This document shows positions 52,188-61,138 of a DNA stretch of 64,000 nt, piece by piece; within the stretch, counting starts at the first letter, position 1; each line of letters starts with the position of its first letter. This stretch comes from Spirosoma luteum DSM 19990 (GTDB lineage Bacteria > Bacteroidota > Bacteroidia > Cytophagales > Spirosomataceae), in the NCBI RefSeq assembly GCF_000374065.1, contig NZ_KB893268.1:2273-66272 (forward strand), given 5' to 3'. The position numbers and the translations under genes are program-made. Under the pieces are notes generated by a model. The model did not search any database. It worked only from the letters and a program-made list of their open reading frames with translations, and was not told the origin of the DNA.

Positions 52188-53420
52188 TTACCAATCCACT
52201 ACCGAGCCATCCAGTGCATTGTACGACTCAGGGTTTTTCCAGTCGTGGCCGATTTTATCTTTCATCAGGGCTTCGTCCAGTTCGACGCCGAGGCCCGGTC
52301 CTTTGGGAATGAGAACTGTACCGTCTGGTTGTAGCTTAAACGGATTCTTGAGGTAACCTTCGCCCAAGGAGACCTGCTCCTGAACCAGAAAATTGGGTAC
52401 GCTGGCTGCCAGGTTAAGCCCGACGGCCAGCGAGATGGGCCCCATGGGATTGTGGGGCGCAATGGGTACGTAATAGGCTTCGGCCATGCCCGCAATGATG
52501 CGACCCTCCGTAATACCACCCGCGTGGCACAGATCGGGTTGAACGATGCTGGCGGCACCTTTCTCCAGTATTTCGCGGAAGCCCCATTTCGTAAAAATGC
52601 GTTCGCCGGTGGCAATAGGCAGGTGGGTACCCTTCGCAATGTCGACCATGGTATCCACATTCTGCGCCTGGCAGGGCTCTTCCACGAACATGGGTTGATA
52701 GGGTTCCAACTGCTTAATGAGCACCTTCGCGGTCTGGGGCGAAATATTGCCGTGAAAATCAATGGCAATGTCCATATCGGGGCCGCCGGCTTCCCGCAGC
52801 GACGCAAAATTGTCGATGGCGTACTTAATGAATTGGGGGTTTTCGACAATATTGGCCGGGTTCTTATGCGCGACGCCCGTTTTGATAACGGTGAATCCCA
52901 GCGCCTTTTGCTGCTTGATTTGTTCGGCGTTGCTGGCGCGCCCGTACACCCGAACGCGGTCGCGGGTGGGGCCGCCCAGCAGTTCATAGACGGGTACATT
53001 GAGGAGTTTACCCTTGATGTCCCACAGCGCGTGGTCAATGCCGCTGAGCGCCGAGGTCAGGATGGGGCCACCCCGATAAAAGGCGTGTCGGTAAATGGCC
53101 TGCCAGTGGTGTACTACCGCTCGCGGGTCTTTGCCAATCAGGTAGGGCTCCACTTCCTTTATGGCTGTCTGGATGGTGAGTGCCCGCCCTTCGAGCAGGG
53201 GTTCGCCCAGGCCGTACACACCCACATCGGTGTGGATTTTCAGGAAGATCCAGCGCGGTTTGACCAGGAAGGTTTCCAGCTTGGTGATTTTTACTTTGCT
53301 GTAATCCCGAAACGGGGCGGGGTTGGCGGCATAGGATGATTCGGGCAGGAGCAGACCCGTACCGGCCATCCCCAGTACGGATTGGATGGCGGAACGCCGG
53401 GAAAGTTTGGGCGATTTCAT
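52188..53420 (-). CDS. dgoD: Galactonate dehydratase-like enolase, Tat-exported
   Basis: This enolase-superfamily (mandelate racemase) enzyme of 410 residues matches D-galactonate dehydratase. Metal and catalytic residues are visible: the Asp221-x-His223 pair in AIDFHGN, VEEPCQAQ, GERIFTKWG, PDLCHAGGITE, and the catalytic His in APHNPMGPI, then LVQEQ. The N-terminus MKSPKLSRRSAIQSVLGMAG is a twin-arginine signal ending near SYAANP, so the enzyme is exported folded to the periplasm. The classical DgoD is cytoplasmic. It dehydrates an aldonate to the 2-keto-3-deoxy acid, the substrate of DgoK. Confidence 0.85.
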   Translation of the reverse strand: MKSPKLSRRSAIQSVLGMAGTGLLLPESSYAANPAPFRDYSKVKITKLETFLVKPRWIFLKIHTDVGVYGLGEPLLEGRALTIQTAIKEVEPYLIGKDPRAVVHHWQAIYRHAFYRGGPILTSALSGIDHALWDIKGKLLNVPVYELLGGPTRDRVRVYGRASNAEQIKQQKALGFTVIKTGVAHKNPANIVENPQFIKYAIDNFASLREAGGPDMDIAIDFHGNISPQTAKVLIKQLEPYQPMFVEEPCQAQNVDTMVDIAKGTHLPIATGERIFTKWGFREILEKGAASIVQPDLCHAGGITEGRIIAGMAEAYYVPIAPHNPMGPISLAVGLNLAASVPNFLVQEQVSLGEGYLKNPFKLQPDGTVLIPKGPGLGVELDEALMKDKIGHDWKNPESYNALDGSVVDW

Positions 53421-53438
53421 ATAGGGTTCAGGGTTTAT

Positions 53439-53526
53439 AGGTTACGGTTTTTGGTTTACGGTTTGTAGTCGGCTAACGCACTAGTAGACTCGCGTCAGCT
53501 AACTAAAAACCGTAAACCAAAAACCG
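53439..53526. repeat. GGTTTACGG palindrome with GGCTAACGC centre
   Basis: Arms 53445-53464 and 53507-53526 are exact 20-bp reverse complements (CGGTTTTTGGTTTACGGTTT). A second, imperfect inner pair (GGCTAACGC/GCGTCAGCT) lies inside. It occupies the whole gap between the two dehydratase genes and could modulate read-through. Confidence 0.8.
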
Positions 53527-53528
53527 AA

Positions 53529-54884
53529 TTAAGGTCTGATCAGCGTGCCGTCCATTTTCCGCACCTGCCAGTTGGATTTGGTGCCGATGGGGTACTTGGC
53601 GGCTTCTTTTTCATTGATATCTACGCCCAGGCCCGGTACTTCATTTACCGACATATAGCCCTTGTTCATGGTGGGGCAACCGCTGAAAACTTCCTGCATT
53701 TTGTCGGAGAAGCTGACGGCCTCCTGAATGCCAAAGTTCCACACAACCAGGTCGATGTGAGCGTGGGCCGCGTGCCCCACCGGCGATACGTCGCCGGGGC
53801 CGTGCCAGGCGGTGCGGACGTTGAAGAACTCGCCCAGTCGGGCTATCTTCATGGCGGGCGTAATGCCGCCAATCTGCGAGACGTGGCAGCGCACAAAATC
53901 GAACAGCCGGTTCACCATCGGCTCTTTAAACTCGTTAATGTTGTTGAACAACTCACCCATGGCAATGGGCACCGTGGTCGACTGGCGCAGTTGCCGGAAC
54001 CACTCCATGTTCTCGGGCGAGAAGGGGTCTTCGACGAAGAAAGGCCGGTAGTCTTCCAGTTTCTTGATCATGTTGATGGCTTCCATCGGCTGCACCCGCT
54101 CGTGGATGTCGTGGAGCAGTTCAACTTCGTCGCCACACGCTTTCCGGACCACCTCGAACATCTTCGGTACCGATTTTAGGTAGAGCGGTACGTTCATGTA
54201 GTTGTCGGTTTCGCCCCCAAAGTTGGCCGCTTTGAAGTCGGGTTTGTCGGCGGTGGCTCCCACAGCTCCGTAGCCCCCCTGTTGAATGCGGATGTGCCGG
54301 AAACCGCGCTCCATAATCTTCTTCACATCCTCGGCAACGGCTTCGGGTGTGTTGCCGTTGGCATGGGTGTAGCACGGAATGGCAAAGCGGGATTTGCCCC
54401 CCAGCAACTGATAAACGGGCATGTTGGCGCGTTTGCCTTTGATGTCCCATAAGGCCTGGTCCAGTCCGCTGAGGGCGTTGTTGAGCACGGGACCATTGCG
54501 CCAGTAGGAGCTGACATACGCCCCATTCCACATATCCTCGATGTTGTCCACGTCCTTCCCGGCGCAGAAATCATTGAGGTACGAGTTGATAGCGGTAACA
54601 ACGGCCATTGCCCGCTGTGTAAACGTGGCGCAGCCTAAGCCGTACAGGCCCGGCTCGGTGGTTTCTACTTTCACCACAATAAGGTTGGAGCCCTGCGGAG
54701 CGGTGGCAATGGCTTTCACGCTTTTAATTTTGACCGGAGCCAGTCCTTTGGCGTATTGGGGTGTGCCCTGCTGTTCACGCGCTTCGGCGGTAGAGAGGCC
54801 GCCAAACAGGTTCAGTGCCCCGGCCGATGCGCCCAGACCCAGCATTTTTAACGAGTCACGGCGGTTGAAATCAGGTTTATTCAT
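53529..54884 (-). CDS. ManD/RspA-type acid-sugar dehydratase, Tat-exported
   Basis: This 451-residue enolase-superfamily protein resembles the D-mannonate/D-gluconate dehydratase (ManD) family. Blocks include YGLGCATFTQRAMAVVTAI, LWDIKGKRANMPVYQLLGG, the metal pair Asp259-x-His261 (LLHDIHERV), FVEDPFSPEN, MGELFNNINE and AWHGPGDVSPVGHAAHAH, then NFGIQEA. A twin-arginine signal is at the N-terminus (NRRDSLKMLGLGASAGAL, cleavage near AEARE). ManD members accept mannonate or gluconate, or have other roles (RspA). The periplasmic location is unusual. Confidence 0.85.
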   Translation of the reverse strand: MNKPDFNRRDSLKMLGLGASAGALNLFGGLSTAEAREQQGTPQYAKGLAPVKIKSVKAIATAPQGSNLIVVKVETTEPGLYGLGCATFTQRAMAVVTAINSYLNDFCAGKDVDNIEDMWNGAYVSSYWRNGPVLNNALSGLDQALWDIKGKRANMPVYQLLGGKSRFAIPCYTHANGNTPEAVAEDVKKIMERGFRHIRIQQGGYGAVGATADKPDFKAANFGGETDNYMNVPLYLKSVPKMFEVVRKACGDEVELLHDIHERVQPMEAINMIKKLEDYRPFFVEDPFSPENMEWFRQLRQSTTVPIAMGELFNNINEFKEPMVNRLFDFVRCHVSQIGGITPAMKIARLGEFFNVRTAWHGPGDVSPVGHAAHAHIDLVVWNFGIQEAVSFSDKMQEVFSGCPTMNKGYMSVNEVPGLGVDINEKEAAKYPIGTKSNWQVRKMDGTLIRP

Positions 54885-54902
54885 GTGTATAAATTGGTTT
54901 AA

Positions 54903-55026
54903 GGTTTATGGTTTACGGTTTTTGGTTTACGGTGGCTAACGCATGAATAGCTGAAGCACGAGACAGATTTACGTCAGTGATATTCGTGTCAACCACCGTA
55001 AATCGTAAACCAAAAACCGTAAACCA
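54903..55026. repeat. GGTTTACGG palindrome, longest copy
   Basis: The left arm 54909-54935 pairs with 54993-55026, which carries a 7-base duplication (TCGTAAA). The inner part has GGCTAACGC and ACGTCAG remnants. It fills the gap between the second susD gene and the ManD-like gene. Confidence 0.75.
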
Positions 55027-55031
55027 TTTTA

Positions 55032-56564
55032 CTATTTATCCCACCAAACGCGGGTATCCAGGTCATTGGGTCCCTGCCGCTTGACGGCCTCGTTTAGCTG
55101 GGCCGAATTGACCACAATCTCACTATCGGGGTAGGGCAGCCGGCGGATGAAGTCGCCTTTGATTTCGGAGCCGGGGTAGGGGTTTTTCTTCAGAGCGGGG
55201 AAGCCACTACGCCGGAAGTTAGCCCAGGCTTCGGAGCCATCTAAAAAGGACGCTACCCAATACTGCGTGTTGATTTGTTCCAGTGCTTTGCCCATATCCA
55301 GCGGATGGGCATCCAGGTAGGCTTTTATGGCGGCTTCCGGAATCGGACTTCTGTACGATGCCATCTGCTCCATATTGGCCCGAATGCCCTTTGCAAAATA
55401 GTCAGCTGCCGTACCGGCCACCCAGCCGCGCACGGCTGCTTCGGCCAGCAGAAGCTGCACCTGCGCGTAGGTAATATGGAATTCGGGTGCGTCCAGGGCC
55501 AGCACCGTTGTCAGGTTCACCTGCGAATAATCCCACAAACTTGCCACGCCATTTGCCGCGAAGGTGGACGTTATCGTTACGTCGTTATAGCCCACGGGCA
55601 TGCCTATCTGCACCGCCGGGTCCGATGAAGCGCGTGCCGGTACCTGTTCCGGTCCACCCTTGGCCCCCACATAACGCACCGCAAACACGGCCAGCCGGGG
55701 GTCGTTGTTGTCTTTCAGGTAATTCACAAACGGAGCCGCGAGGTAGAAATTGGTTTTTTCGCGGGCCGCTAAGTGGTTGGCAATGTAGTTGTTGTAAATG
55801 GCCGTGTGCCGGATAGTAGAGTTGTCTGCGTTGGACTGAAATACCCCACCCGCCACGGCCTTCTTGACGTAAGCCTGCGCCGTTGTGCCATCCACTTTGG
55901 TCAGGCGCATGGCGGCCCGGAGCATAAACGAATAGCCGAGTTTTTTCCAGTTGGCCACATTACCTCCGTACAGAATATCCGTAACAACCGCAGGCTGCTT
56001 GGGGTCGAGTGCTGCCGATGCTTCCTCCAGTTCCTTCAGGATATCTTTATAAATATCCTGCTGCGGGTCGTATTTGGGCGTGATAATCTCGGTTGTGTAC
56101 CCCTGACCGGCTTCAACGTATGGAATATCACCGTAGGTATCGGTCAGAATCATGAAGGCGTAGGCTTTCCAGATACGGGCTGCGTTATAGGTGTTTACCT
56201 GGAGTGGGTCGCCTTTGGTCTGGTCCAGTACGGCAATCAACTGCTTCACTACGTTGCGGTAGAAATTAGTCCAGACCAGGGGCGTGTTACCGTTATTGTT
56301 CTGGTTGTAATTCCCGCCCGACAATGAACTGCCGTAGGGCGTAATGATTTGCTGCACAATCGGAAACGTGTAGGTCAGCATGCCCAGCGTAGACCCCCCA
56401 TCAAGGTAGGTTGTACTGACAATCGCTTTATTCAGCACCAGCGACGGAGCCAGCGATGTTGGGTCTACTTTGTTGATATTGACTTCATCGAAGCCCTTGT
56501 CGCAACCCGTCAGCAGGCTCAGTGAGAGCAGTAGGATGAGGGTATAATTTAGTTTCGTTTTCAT
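55032..56564 (-). CDS. SusD-like_2 outer-membrane lipoprotein
   Basis: This is the surface lipoprotein partner of the second SusC. The lipobox is SLLTGCDKGFDEVN with Cys21. It has the SusD-like_2 pattern rather than the canonical SusD: VDPTSLAPSLVLNKAI, QQIITPYGSSLSGGNYN, RIWKAYAFMILTDTYGDIPYVEA, ILKELEEASAALDP, GWVAGTAADYFAKGIRANME. Length is 510. This subfamily is called the nutrient-binding RagB group and is not tied to glycans alone. It lies 18 bases after its susC gene. Confidence 0.92.
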   Translation of the reverse strand: MKTKLNYTLILLLSLSLLTGCDKGFDEVNINKVDPTSLAPSLVLNKAIVSTTYLDGGSTLGMLTYTFPIVQQIITPYGSSLSGGNYNQNNNGNTPLVWTNFYRNVVKQLIAVLDQTKGDPLQVNTYNAARIWKAYAFMILTDTYGDIPYVEAGQGYTTEIITPKYDPQQDIYKDILKELEEASAALDPKQPAVVTDILYGGNVANWKKLGYSFMLRAAMRLTKVDGTTAQAYVKKAVAGGVFQSNADNSTIRHTAIYNNYIANHLAAREKTNFYLAAPFVNYLKDNNDPRLAVFAVRYVGAKGGPEQVPARASSDPAVQIGMPVGYNDVTITSTFAANGVASLWDYSQVNLTTVLALDAPEFHITYAQVQLLLAEAAVRGWVAGTAADYFAKGIRANMEQMASYRSPIPEAAIKAYLDAHPLDMGKALEQINTQYWVASFLDGSEAWANFRRSGFPALKKNPYPGSEIKGDFIRRLPYPDSEIVVNSAQLNEAVKRQGPNDLDTRVWWDK

Positions 56565-56582
56565 GATTTTAAGGTAGGGTGT

Positions 56583-59500
56583 CTAAAATTTCACATTCAA
56601 ATTGAACCCGACACTCCGCGTAGGCGGTAGACCCGGCCAGAAGTCCAGGCCGACGCCGTTGTCTGATGATACCAGGGCTTCTTCGGGGTCCATGTTCTCG
56701 GTCCACTTCTTGATAATCAGTACGTTGTTGGCTACGGCGTTCAGACGTATTCCCTTTATGAAAAAGCCGCTGGGCAGTAGTTTGGTGAAATCGTAGCCGA
56801 GCGAAATCTGACGTAGTTTCCAGAAACCGGCACTGGTCACAAAATCTTCATTGATACCCAACGGATTGATGGATTCGTAGAATGGCTGCACCGCCGTCTG
56901 GGTTTTGTTGACTTCGCCGTTTGGGTTCACCCCATCGCCAATCACATAGCCCACATCGCGGCCTGGCAGCGTTCGTTTCGAAAGACCGTGCCGCACGTAG
57001 TTGATGTTCCGTCCGGCAATCATGTTAAAGCCCAGTTTGAAGTCAATCAGGACCGACAGGGCAATTCCCCGATAGGTGAACGTGTTGGTAATGCCGCCAA
57101 AATATTTAGGCAGGGCATTCCCCACGTTTTGCAGCGTGTTGTTCCGAAGCGGCAACCCGCTTTTGGCGTCAAAAACCTGCCGCCCCTGGGCATCGCGCAG
57201 GTAGGTGAAGGTGTATAGCTGCCCAATGGGCTTGCCAACCACCTGCGCCAGATTGCGCCCCCCACCGCTGCTGACGGTGATGATGGTGTCATTGGGCGAC
57301 AGGCCCAGCTTGAGCACTTTAGAGGTGTTGTAGGATGCGTTGGCACTCACATCCCACCGGAAGTCGGTACTCGAAACCGGTGAGAACGTCAACAGCATCT
57401 CCAGACCCTGATTCGCGCTCCGGCCCACGTTGATGAGCTTGCTGGTGTAGGACGAGGCATCGGAGATTTGGGCCGCCAGAATCTGGTCGTCGGTGGTTTT
57501 GTGGTAATACGTTAAATCGAACCCAACCCGGTTCTGGAACAATTTCAGTTCCATACCCACCTCGGCTTCCTGAATGCGGAGTGGGCGCAGGTTTTTGTTG
57601 GGTACTACGCTGGCATTGATACCCCCCAGCGGTACAAGTTGCCCCGCCGGGTTAGGAAACGAGTTGTTGTCGACGGAGTAATATAACGCGTTGGAATACG
57701 GAGCCACATTGTCTGAACCCACCTGGGCGTAGGCCGCCCGTAACTTGCCGAACGACAGCCAGGAAGGCAGGTTATCGAAGGCCTGCGAGAAAACAAAACT
57801 GCCCGTTACGGATGGATACAGGATGCTGCGATTTTGGGGAGCGAGCGTCGAAAACCAGTCGTTCCGGGCCGTGGCGCTCAGGTACAGAAACTCTTTGTAG
57901 GAGATCGTAGCCGCCCCGTAGAGGGAGTTAATGTTTTTTTCGGCCAACTGGTAGATGGGGTTTTTAATCCGCCCATTGGCCACCGTATATAGCCCCGGCT
58001 GCACAAAATCCTGCACCGTTACGCTGTTATAATCGTTGCGGGCGTAGCGGGCGTTACCGCCAAGGTTAACATCCACGCCAATCTTGCCGAACGTTTTGTT
58101 AACAGTCAGCAGGAAGTCGATGTTGCGCTCCAGGTTCTGGCGCACGTCCTGCGTATAGGAGCCATTTACGTAGCCAACGGGTGCCTGCGGAATGGGCGCG
58201 TAACCATTGGGAATGTTATAATCCTGGTTGCGGACGTACGAATCCTGGGCAATCCGGCCCTGCAACGACAGCCAGTCGGTAAACTGGTATCGGAGGGCGA
58301 TGTTGCCGAAGAGCCGATCACGATTGATGTTCTCGAAGTGACGACTCATGGAGTAGTACGGGTTGTTGCGCACCAGAAACCGTGAAAACACGAACTCATC
58401 GCCGTTGGGCTTGGTCTGATTGTCGCGCAGGGCGTCGAACGGCATGGAGTTGGCCAGCGTAAAGATGACGGTCGAAACCGAGAAATCCTGGGTGTTCAAC
58501 TGGGGCGGGTTGATGTTATTTTCCTTCGAGTAGTTGATATTTCCCGACGCCGTCAGCCGATTGGTAATGTTTTGGGTAAAGCCGAGGTTAATCACCTTCC
58601 GGTTGAAGGTATTATTCTCCATGATTCCCTTGTTGTCGGTGTTGCCGAACGATAGGCTGAACCCACCTTTTTCCGTGTTATTGGCTACCGTAACCGTATT
58701 GGTGAAGTTCGTACCCACGCGGTAAAACTGTTTTACCCGATTGTAGACCGGCTCATACGGGTACGTCTTATTGTCGAACAGCACCTGCGTCATGCCCGGC
58801 TGAAACTTCTCACCAAAGCTCCACACACCCGATGTCGGGTTAGGGGTAGTAGGTCGTTTGCCGCCTTCGCCCTGCCCGTATTCGTACTGAAAATCAGTGT
58901 AGTCCAACGGCGTGTCGGTGGTGAAGTTGGCGTTGTAGGTCACACCGAAGCCTTTGCCGCTCCCCCGGTTTTTGGTCGTAATCATCACCACGCCGTCCTT
59001 GGCCCGTGAGCCATACAGAGCGGCAGCGGTGGCCCCTTTCAGCACGGTCATGGTTTCAATATCGTCAGGGTTGATGCTGCTCAGGCCATCGCCCCCGTCG
59101 GAGCTGTTGGCCGCCCGCGTGCCAAAATCCCCGCCCAGAGCGTAGTTTGAGTTGTCAATCGGTACGCCGTTTACCACAATCAGCGGGGAGTTGTTGCCAC
59201 TAAACGACGACTGCCCCCGAATGCGGATTTTAGCCGTTCCGGCGGGGCCGGTTCCCATCGTAGTGATGTTTACCCCCGCCATTTTACCCTGCAACCCGCT
59301 CACAAAATTAGGCGTGCGGTTCACGTTAATCTGCTCGGCGTTGACCGTAGCCGTGGCGTAGCCCAGCGTTTTGGATTCGCGCTTAATACCCAGTGCTGTA
59401 ACGATTACCTCGTCGATAGCTTTGGCATCTTCTACTAATGTTACATCGATGATGGAGCGGTTGTTGACCGGCACCGTCTGACTGAGGTAGCTGATATACG

Positions 59501-59714
59501 AAAAAACCAGCGACGCATTGTTGGGCGCGTTGATGGCGTATTTCCCATCGGCATCGGTAGTGGTTCCGGTAGAGGTACCTCCCACCAGCACGTTTACGCC
59601 CGGTAACCCCTGGTTATCGGCTCCGGTAACAGTACCGGTAACACGGTTTGTCTGGGCGTATCCAAAGCCCACACATAACAGCAACAAGACAAGTAATCCA
59701 GTAAACTTTTTCAT
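56583..59714 (-). CDS. SusC/RagA-family TonB-linked transporter (second)
   Basis: The 1043-residue protein has a signal peptide (cleavage near GYAQT), a CarboxypepD_reg-like domain (RVTGTVTGADNQGLPGVNVL), a TonB box and plug (DEVIVTALGIKRESKTLGYA, MAGVNITTMGTGPAGTAKIR, GSRAKDGVVMITTK) and a barrel ending VGFNLNVKF. The TALGIKRESKTLGYA plug signature is typical of SusC proteins paired with SusD-like_2 lipoproteins. It imports ligand with TonB energy. The gap upstream holds a repeat and a possible weak LacI half site. Confidence 0.95.
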   Translation of the reverse strand: MKKFTGLLVLLLLCVGFGYAQTNRVTGTVTGADNQGLPGVNVLVGGTSTGTTTDADGKYAINAPNNASLVFSYISYLSQTVPVNNRSIIDVTLVEDAKAIDEVIVTALGIKRESKTLGYATATVNAEQINVNRTPNFVSGLQGKMAGVNITTMGTGPAGTAKIRIRGQSSFSGNNSPLIVVNGVPIDNSNYALGGDFGTRAANSSDGGDGLSSINPDDIETMTVLKGATAAALYGSRAKDGVVMITTKNRGSGKGFGVTYNANFTTDTPLDYTDFQYEYGQGEGGKRPTTPNPTSGVWSFGEKFQPGMTQVLFDNKTYPYEPVYNRVKQFYRVGTNFTNTVTVANNTEKGGFSLSFGNTDNKGIMENNTFNRKVINLGFTQNITNRLTASGNINYSKENNINPPQLNTQDFSVSTVIFTLANSMPFDALRDNQTKPNGDEFVFSRFLVRNNPYYSMSRHFENINRDRLFGNIALRYQFTDWLSLQGRIAQDSYVRNQDYNIPNGYAPIPQAPVGYVNGSYTQDVRQNLERNIDFLLTVNKTFGKIGVDVNLGGNARYARNDYNSVTVQDFVQPGLYTVANGRIKNPIYQLAEKNINSLYGAATISYKEFLYLSATARNDWFSTLAPQNRSILYPSVTGSFVFSQAFDNLPSWLSFGKLRAAYAQVGSDNVAPYSNALYYSVDNNSFPNPAGQLVPLGGINASVVPNKNLRPLRIQEAEVGMELKLFQNRVGFDLTYYHKTTDDQILAAQISDASSYTSKLINVGRSANQGLEMLLTFSPVSSTDFRWDVSANASYNTSKVLKLGLSPNDTIITVSSGGGRNLAQVVGKPIGQLYTFTYLRDAQGRQVFDAKSGLPLRNNTLQNVGNALPKYFGGITNTFTYRGIALSVLIDFKLGFNMIAGRNINYVRHGLSKRTLPGRDVGYVIGDGVNPNGEVNKTQTAVQPFYESINPLGINEDFVTSAGFWKLRQISLGYDFTKLLPSGFFIKGIRLNAVANNVLIIKKWTENMDPEEALVSSDNGVGLDFWPGLPPTRSVGFNLNVKF

Positions 59715-59730
59715 GGGTAAAGGGGATTTT

Positions 59731-59746
59731 GGGTTAGCGATTAAGC
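59731..59746 (-). promoter_or_regulatory. Weak LacI-type half-operator upstream of susC2
   Basis: CGATTAAGC at 59738-59746 equals the right half of the palindromes at 61110 and 62206; the other half is degenerate (TTAG). It lies 17 bases upstream of the susC2 ATG. Probably a weak or decayed site. Confidence 0.3.
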
Positions 59747-59761
59747 GTTTGCAGTTTATCC

Positions 59762-59833
59762 GTTTGGGTTTATGGTGGCGAGGAGCGGTCAGTATGAGTG
59801 CCTTCAGACTGCTCTTTACCGTAAACCCAATAC
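59762..59833. repeat. Diverged GGTTTACGG palindrome
   Basis: GTTTGGGTTTATGGT at 59762 pairs imperfectly with ACCGTAAACCCAATAC near 59818-59833, with an inner imperfect pair (GAGCGGTCAG/CAGACTGCTC). It fills the gap between enolase 3 and susC2. Confidence 0.55.
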
Positions 59834-59843
59834 CGGAAGCTGT

Positions 59844-61085
59844 TTACCAGTTATGAATTGCTCCGTCGGGGCTTTTCAGAACGGGATGCGGAAACTTCGT
59901 GTTTTCGGTTACTTCCAGCACGAGCGTGGCTTTCTTCGGGTCGAATTTTACACCTAAGCCCGGTTCGGGATTGAGGTAAAGTTTGCCGTTTTTGAAATTG
60001 ATAAAATCGTCATTGAAGTAGGCCGGGCGTTCGGGTTCGCCCCCGCCCAGTTCCATCAGGCACCGCATGGGGCTACTGGAACCTAGCGTATGCACCAGGG
60101 CGGCTGTTGACAGCGGGCCGGTAAAGTGCGGAATCATGCCTACATAGTGCGTCTCGCACATGGAAGCCAGTTTCTTGAACTCCGAGATGCCGCCCGTGTT
60201 GGGCAGCGTGAAGCGGGTGTAATCAATGAGCCGGTTCTCGATTAACTCGTTCGAGTCCCAGCGGTCACCGAATTGCTCGCCGACGGCAATGGGTACGGTG
60301 GTCATGCTTCGTACGGTTTGGTAAACCGCCGGGTTTTCTGACCGGATGATGTCTTCTACGAAATAAGGCTCTAAGTTTTCGAGGGCGCGGCATATTTTCA
60401 CTCCCTCGGTGGTATCGAAGCGGGTGTGGAGGTCGATGGCCCAGTTGCCATTGCCACCCACGGCCGCGTCGATGCGCTTGCAGAGGTCGATGGTCTTTTT
60501 GGCGTTCTCGTAGAAATCGAAGGGTTGATCGCCGTTGCCGCCAGTGGGACCAATGCGGTAAGCCCGCAGTCCGGCTTTAATGCAATCCTGCGCCCGGCCT
60601 TCTTCGGTGGTTGCTTTGGAGGCCCGGAACCCGGTGGCGTAACACTCAATATAATCCCGCGTGGCTCCACCGAGGAGTTCATACACCGGCACGCCGAGGG
60701 CTTTTCCTTTCAAATCCCACAGGGCCATGTCGATAGCCCCCTGAGCGTGGATTTTCTCGCGGCCCGGCGGGTAAAACATACCCCGGTAAAGCCGCTGCCA
60801 GATGTCTTCGATGCGAAATGGATTCTCGCCAATAATCATCTGCGCCAGTTGCTCCACCATGTCTTTGGAGCCGCCCTCGCCAATGCCTACAATGCCCCCA
60901 TCGGTCTGAATCTCGACGATGCCCCTCGCCTGGTTGAACAGAGGCTTGGTATAACCGGGGGCCGCATAATACCGGATTTTGGTGATCTTCAGTTTGGGTG
61001 CTGTCGCAGCCGACAGGAGCGGAAGACCGGCCAGAGCCGCCGTTGAGCCGAGCAGGGCTGATTGTAAAAAACGTCTGCGTTGCAT
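59844..61085 (-). CDS. Enolase-superfamily acid-sugar dehydratase, Tat-exported
   Basis: This third mandelate-racemase-family protein of 413 residues opens with a twin-arginine signal (MQRRRFLQSALLGSTAALAG, cleavage near SAATAP). Enolase blocks are MALWDLKGKALGVPVYELLGG, the metal pair Asp218-x-His220 (WAIDLHTRFDT), YFVEDIIRSEN, AVGEQFGDRW and MIPHFTGPLST. It lacks the specific DgoD and ManD signatures. A gluconate-, galactonate- or galactarate-type dehydratase is likely, but the substrate is not assigned. It is the first gene of the operon, directly behind the operator at 61110. Confidence 0.85.
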   Translation of the reverse strand: MQRRRFLQSALLGSTAALAGLPLLSAATAPKLKITKIRYYAAPGYTKPLFNQARGIVEIQTDGGIVGIGEGGSKDMVEQLAQMIIGENPFRIEDIWQRLYRGMFYPPGREKIHAQGAIDMALWDLKGKALGVPVYELLGGATRDYIECYATGFRASKATTEEGRAQDCIKAGLRAYRIGPTGGNGDQPFDFYENAKKTIDLCKRIDAAVGGNGNWAIDLHTRFDTTEGVKICRALENLEPYFVEDIIRSENPAVYQTVRSMTTVPIAVGEQFGDRWDSNELIENRLIDYTRFTLPNTGGISEFKKLASMCETHYVGMIPHFTGPLSTAALVHTLGSSSPMRCLMELGGGEPERPAYFNDDFINFKNGKLYLNPEPGLGVKFDPKKATLVLEVTENTKFPHPVLKSPDGAIHNW

Positions 61086-61109
61086 AGATGTTAAGGTAAG
61101 GAATAGTCA

Positions 61110-61125
61110 GCTTAATCGTTTAAGC
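61110..61125 (-). promoter_or_regulatory. LacI-type operator before the sugar-acid operon
   Basis: GCTTAATCGTTTAAGC is a near-perfect palindrome with the central CG usual for LacI-family operators. It starts 24 bases upstream of the enolase 3 ATG and directly abuts a -7-like CTTCTTTG on the minus strand (61125-61132), a repression geometry. A sister site is at 62206. Confidence 0.6.
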
Positions 61126-61138
61126 AAAGAAGTGAAAC

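Noticed and set aside
52452-53339. 295-codon plus-strand open frame opposite the dgoD-like gene
   Set aside because: Antisense shadow; the minus-strand frame has the complete enolase active site.
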